From positions 992,001 to 1,056,000 of the forward strand of contig JAVTVJ010000076.1 of the NCBI GenBank assembly GCA_034509425.1: 64,000 bases of DNA, written 5' to 3'. Below, piece after piece: positions 59,501 through 64,000 of this stretch. The notes below the pieces were generated by a model. That model was not told the origin of the DNA, did not search any database, and was given only the letters and a program-made list of their open reading frames with translations. Positions within the stretch are counted from its first letter, which is position 1. Every line of letters starts with the position of its first letter. Origin of the DNA: Eopsaltria australis (Eukaryota > Chordata > Aves > Passeriformes > Petroicidae). The position numbers and the translations under genes are program-made.

Positions 59501-60920
59501 GGCTGTAGTCCACAGACCTGTGGTTGTCCAGAGATCACAGACTCAATGTCACTGCAATTTTAAATTGCATCAATTAGTCAGTGTGGGATTTGAGGAATAG
59601 GCAGCATTTCCCAAATGATCCTTCATCTCTCCTTCTCTGGAATGGGGGAATCACACCTTATTCATACAATCTGTGTCACCCTCCCAGAGGCAGCTAAAAC
59701 TGCATGATTTACCCTGTGCTCCCTCCATGTATTCCCCAACAACGCTGGGCATGTAAGAGAATGTGGACTGGTCTGTACTGAGGGGGGAGAGGATTCAGGA
59801 TTTGTAGTAACAGGTTCTGGTGCTCCTCTTAGTGCATATTTTGTGTACTAGGATGTCTCCTGGTGGGCATTTTAGACTGCTTCAGCCTTAGCAGCTAATT
59901 GTAATTCATTCCGTGGGCTCTGCTGAAAAATTCTGCCAAATCCTGCTGTGCCAGATGAAGAGGTGACTGTCTCCATTTTCTGCCCTCTTTGCCGTAGGTG
60001 CCATCCCTTAGCCACGTTCTGAAGGGAATGGTACCTGTGCCTCCATTACTACAACCTGTGATCAGTGCCCAACTGCATCTTCAAGGAGGGTCTGGAGTGA
60101 AGTTGGGGCTGTTTGACTTAACCCAGGAACGGCTGGAGGTCAGCTCAGCAGTTTCAGCCACAGCTAAGTGAAGCAAATCTGGTGTCAGACTGGGAGTGAG
60201 TTAAACCTGAGACACTGGGTGATAAATCACTTTACTGGCAGCTGTAGATGGGGAACACAGAATGCTCTCTCTTGGAGAAGCTGGGCATAATTGTTACTAA
60301 TTTTAGTTTTGTTCAGCTTCATACAAGATAGAGGCCCACTGCTTCAACCATCTGTACCTGAACAGTGGTGAAAGCTCAGTGAATGTGCTCAGGACTCTAT
60401 GCTGCGTTCAGGTAGACAGAACACTACAGGGTGGTATTGAGAGCTGTCCTGGACCCTCCCTTAGCATGACATTCTTATTTCCTTCTCTTCCCATCTCTCT
60501 TTGATGTGTTCAGCTCCCAAGCTCACCAGAATGTTTTGTTCAGTATTGAAGGTGAGCACCCTGAAAGGCGATGGAGGTTCATAGTCAGTGAGATCTCTGG
60601 CCATCTCAGTGATTTTCCAGATCAATCTGCAGGAGTTACAGATTAAAATAACGTTTAGTGCTCTGACTGCTGACTCTTTGAATATAGCCTGGGTGACTAT
60701 GAGTTGAGCTGGACTCTGGCAGATCTCATTTCAGTAATACCAGTGTTACAGTTCTGTGATCAAATCCCCTCCCATTCCAGCAATCTCTTCCCTGTTGGTG
60801 ATTTGTCAGCCAGGTTTGTTATGTCTGGAGTAAATAGCCCTGTTATTCTCAAGATACAGAAAGCAGAGATCAGAGGGGTAAAATTGGTTATGAAGTTTAA
60901 ATGAGGAGAAATTCCATCCT
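56600..60920. other. Intergenic DNA between FAM181B and ME3, no gene recognised
   Basis: Unique-looking sequence with no CR1 copy, RNA gene or conserved exon that I can identify. The longest plus frame (58708-59091, 127 codons) has no recognised domain or splice context. Confidence 0.55.
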
Positions 60921-60929
60921 TCTACCACC

Positions 60930-61210
60930 ATTTTTCATCAGTGGGTAACTAATAAGGAATTTTTTGCATAGAAACACTTCACAGTAGAACTGGGCTTCAA
61001 ATAACAGCTATAATTGCTTCTGTGCACTCCAATAATTGCATATAAATCAACTGCCACCATTTTAGGTATTTGAACAGCTCGCTCTATGAAGAAAAACCTT
61101 TCTTTCCTGTTTAATAGCCATTTCGCTTCTTTGTTTATCCGCATATCTGGGACAAATGATTCAAACTCAGTCATTAATTAGTGATTTTATCAAGATTTTC
61201 CTTTCAGGAT
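60930..61210. promoter_or_regulatory. Candidate conserved non-coding element
   Basis: AT-rich unique block with CAATAATTGCATATAAATCA, CATTAATTAGTGATTTTATC and CTTTGTTTATCCGCATATC. It carries homeodomain, POU-like and FOX-like words in about 280 bases. Regulatory role inferred. Confidence 0.3.
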
Positions 61211-61529
61211 GGAAAGGTCATCACACCCTTGAAGTGCCAGCAAAAGAGATGTCTCCCATTTGCACATGAAGTCAGGGCTTGTGAGGAAGAAGCCTCAGAA
61301 CTTGATTGAAAGGCTGGAGGCTTAATTTGGGGTGGCTGCTTGTAAGAACATGCCTGGTGTGCCTAATACAAATGTGATGGCCAGACATCCTGACTTTTTT
61401 TCCAAAAGTCTGTGATTAATAGTTTTTATGGCTTAGATGACCCTTCATGCCTAAAGCCAGCTGACAGAACACCAGGCACAGGGCTGAAGTAAAAAGTCAG
61501 ACCAGAGGAGGATGGCCCTGACTTCAATG

Positions 61530-63492
61530 TAATTTATTTTTATTGTATTGTCCAGAGTCCCCTGGGTTGTCAGAGCCACACACTGGTTCCTGGATGCTCC
61601 TGGAGGTGAGCCAGTGCTACAGCCTGTGGCAACTCCAAGCAATGTGCTGTCTTGGCCAACAGACGGGCCCTGCCAGGGGAGGAAGAACATATTTTACTAC
61701 AGAACAAGTGCTACCTGGCTAATCCAGACCAACTGGAATTATAAATAAGATGAAATTTTGTTAAATAAGAGGAGAGACATGAATGATGAGGCAAAGAGAA
61801 GTGAAGCATTTCTTCCTGGCAGAGGTAATTTAGATATAAGGCAATTGCCAGGCTTAGCATCACATTTCGATGACACAATAATCCTTTCTGAGCTTGAAAT
61901 AGGTATTAATATTGCCACATTATTACCTGTATTGATACATTTGTCTTGTGTTTATGCTAGTTATATCACTGGTTTCAAATTACCTCATTTTTCAAAGGAA
62001 GGAAAAAAGAACAATTTAAGAACAGAGACTTCTTCCGCTGTTGAGAGGAAAACTGGGAGCAGAGAAATCCAAAATGAGCTGCTAGAATATCCTTGCTTTA
62101 AATGAGAAAACAAAACACAGACAGCAGCTAAAAATCCACCAATGTTCAGCCTGAGTTTTTCCTGCACCAATTTAGTCTCTTTAACTAGTCAATGTTCCTT
62201 GTAGGGCAGGCACCCAGCAACTCCAACTCCAGTGAGTATTCCCTCTGTGGGAGATTTTTCTTGTACAAGACTGGACAAGAAAAGAACATTCACTGCCACT
62301 GCTGAAGTCCCTGGTAAAATGTGAGTTAGGGAGGACAGGATGTTCTCTGCTGGTGAAAAGCTGCAGATTGAAGTCCTCTGCAGCCCTCAAGTGGCTCCCT
62401 TTGAATCCTACACGGTGGGAACACAGGGCCGCAGGCTTTGGCAAGGAACTGGCAGGGCAGGCATAGCCTTGCTCCCAGAAAAGGCTCCCACCCAGCTTCC
62501 TGTGCTCCTCTGAGCCCCCCTTCCCTGCTGCCCCACCAGTGCAGGGAGTGAGTCCTGGAAGAGTTGCCAGCAATCCCTCTGTTCTTTCCCAGTTATGGTC
62601 AGGAGAACCCCTCCTGCTGGGATAATATTTTGTGAGACATGACAATGTCACAAGGCTGGGGGAGGCCTCCCTAGAACTCTGTGACACAGGAGACTCCCAG
62701 GGGAGCCCTCAGCTGGTGGCTGTGCTTCCTTAGCAGTGTCCATCAGGAGCTGCACCAATGTGATGGCCGTATGTGGTTTTGGGGGCGTCCTGGTCTCCAG
62801 CTCAGCTGTCCCCTACGTGTCCCTTCATTCTTGTTCTCTTGAAGGGCCCCCCAATTGAGGAGGGGAGGGGATCTGTTGTCTCCATGGGGTTGAGGGAGGT
62901 TTTGGAGTTTGTTTCTATGGGGTGTGGCAGATGACAGTGCCAGGCTGTGTGACCCATGCACCACTTTGGGTTGGTTGAGACTCCCTAAACATCAGGGACT
63001 CCAGAAGCAGAAAAGAATAGGGCTTCCCAAGTGTACAGCTCTCCCAGGGCAATGCACACACTTCCCACTGCATCCAGAGAGCCACAGGCAAAGCATGGTT
63101 GTCATGTGTGAGGGATGGCCATGTGGATTTGAGCTTCCTATGGGCACTCCCAGTAGCAATGGGATTCTGTGCTTCTGAAGTGGCCCAAGTAGCTTATCCC
63201 AAGGCAGCTGAGAGCAGTCTGCAATTGCAATTGCAATCAGCAATCAGCAGTGCTGACTGACTGGGATGGGCTGCAGCCAGCGTGTCTCTCTCCTTGGAGT
63301 ACCCACTGCCCGCCTTGGACTCCATTTTACTCCCTACTGGCATGCTCCCCCAGACAAAAATCAGTGGCAAGTAAAAAACTACTTGGATTCATTTACTTTT
63401 ATCATTCTGCAAGCCTGGAGGTGCATTATATCAGCTATGACATGGGCCACAGGAATTGATGGCAAAAATGAGAGGCCAGTTCTCACAAAACA
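61530..63492 (-). other. ME3: Possible ME3 3' UTR
   Basis: No AATAAA on the minus strand was noticed close to the ME3 stop. The first clear pair found reads AATAAA at 61544-61539 and 61538-61533, about 1.95 kb downstream. A 3' UTR of that length is plausible but unproven; the true end may be earlier with a variant hexamer. Confidence 0.25.
61750..62120. promoter_or_regulatory. Candidate conserved block, possibly in ME3 3' UTR
   Basis: AT-rich unique sequence with AGGTATTAATATTGCCACAT, GAGGTAATTTAGATATAAGG and CATTTCGATGACACAATAAT. It holds a 115-codon plus frame (61758-62105) with no recognisable domain; I treat that as chance openness in constrained non-coding DNA. Confidence 0.28.
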
Positions 63493-63654
63493 TTATATAT
63501 TTTGTGTTTGCATGGCTGCGGGGGGCCACCTGTAATCATCAAGAACAAAAGAATCGTAGTCAGAGCTGTACATGAGTTGTTTCACAAAGGTTTTCTTGTC
63601 TGCTGGCTCAGGGTACCAAGAAGCAAGGCCGTGCTTGTAAGCCCAGTCAACAAT
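63493..63654 (-). CDS. ME3: Malic enzyme, last coding exon (ME3-like), partial gene
   Basis: Encodes the C-terminal 53 residues and stop of a malic enzyme, which oxidatively decarboxylates malate to pyruvate. The motif order YKHGLASWYPEPADK, then LMYSSDYDSFVLDDYRWP, matches the C-terminus of vertebrate malic enzymes. The ending PPAAMQTQNI is closer to mitochondrial NADP-dependent ME3 than to ME1 or ME2, as I remember those C-termini. The acceptor is a strong TTATCTTTTTGCAG on the minus strand, giving phase 0 at Ile. The rest of the gene lies beyond the right edge. It is convergent with FAM181B. Confidence 0.82.
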   Translation of the reverse strand: MVDWAYKHGLASWYPEPADKKTFVKQLMYSSDYDSFVLDDYRWPPAAMQTQNI

Positions 63655-64000
63655 CTGCAAAAAGATAAGCAAAATGAGCTGCTGAAACAATGCTGGCATA
63701 TTATGAAGTGGAGAACAACTGCAGTCTGGCCCTGTTTGTGTTTTCTCTCTTTCCTCCTCTCAGAATTGTGCAGTTTTTTGCTCTTCTCTCTTTGTGAGTC
63801 AGCTGCACTTCACGCTCAGCTGGGTGAGGGTATGCAAGCTGCCTGCAAGCGGTGGCTTGTAAGAAATGCACCCCGTGCCCTGGTAGAATGGTTGGGGAGT
63901 GCAGGTGAAGAAGGAGAGCAGCCCTTTGGCCAGCTCTGCTCACACCCAGAGGCTCCTCAGCTACGCTCTGCATGCATCAGCAGCTCTGAGCAGGCCAAGG
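63655..64000 (-). other. ME3: ME3 intron, 3' part
   Basis: Sequence upstream of the ME3 terminal exon on the minus strand. Only the polypyrimidine tract and acceptor are recognisable; no further exon lies within the window. Confidence 0.6.

Noticed and set aside
62181..62687. 168-codon minus-strand frame near ME3
   Set aside because: Low-information composition, no domain; more likely ME3 3' UTR or intergenic DNA.
63218..63245. Short GCAATT/GCAATCA tandem words
   Set aside because: Too short and irregular to be more than local slippage.

Overview
The window is vertebrate nuclear DNA from a bird. Two signs support this: many truncated CR1 retrotransposon copies, in both orientations, with the 3' end typical of avian CR1; and vertebrate exon/intron structure with GC-rich CpG-island promoters. 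CR1 and LTR-like fragments fit a neoavian bird, but I cannot name the species. There are no bacterial, phage or CRISPR features.

Layout. (1) 1-1.05 kb is AT-rich and is probably intron of a divergent minus-strand gene. (2) 1.05-1.99 kb is a CpG island with four CCAAT boxes and two CACGTG E-boxes. It is the promoter of PRCP on the plus strand and probably of a head-to-head minus-strand gene; DDIAS is expected from mammalian gene order. (3) 1.83-28.45 kb is the complete PRCP gene (lysosomal prolylcarboxypeptidase). Nine coding exons, all joined by GT-AG introns, encode 478 residues with an intact Ser164/Asp416/His441 triad. Intron 1 is 15.3 kb and contains several CR1 pieces. (4) 28.5-53.6 kb is a gene desert of about 25 kb with CR1 fragments, one LTR-like fragment, simple repeats and several unique blocks rich in homeodomain, POU or SOX-like words, which are candidate conserved non-coding elements. 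(5) 53.8-55.35 kb is a second CpG island holding the intronless FAM181B coding sequence (350 residues), followed by a probable 3' UTR. (6) 56.6-63.5 kb is intergenic or 3' UTR. (7) 63,493-63,654 on the minus strand is the last coding exon of a malic enzyme, best matching mitochondrial ME3, whose body lies beyond the right edge.

The three recognised genes do not form a pathway. PRCP cleaves C-terminal residues after proline in lysosomes. FAM181B is a developmental, mainly neural, protein of unknown biochemical role. ME3 is a mitochondrial NADP-dependent malic enzyme. PRCP next to FAM181B matches mammalian order. ME3 convergent with FAM181B appears to differ from human order and may mark a rearrangement. 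I found no convincing undescribed system. The most useful leads are the shared PRCP promoter, the candidate regulatory blocks in the desert, and the FAM181B/ME3 adjacency.
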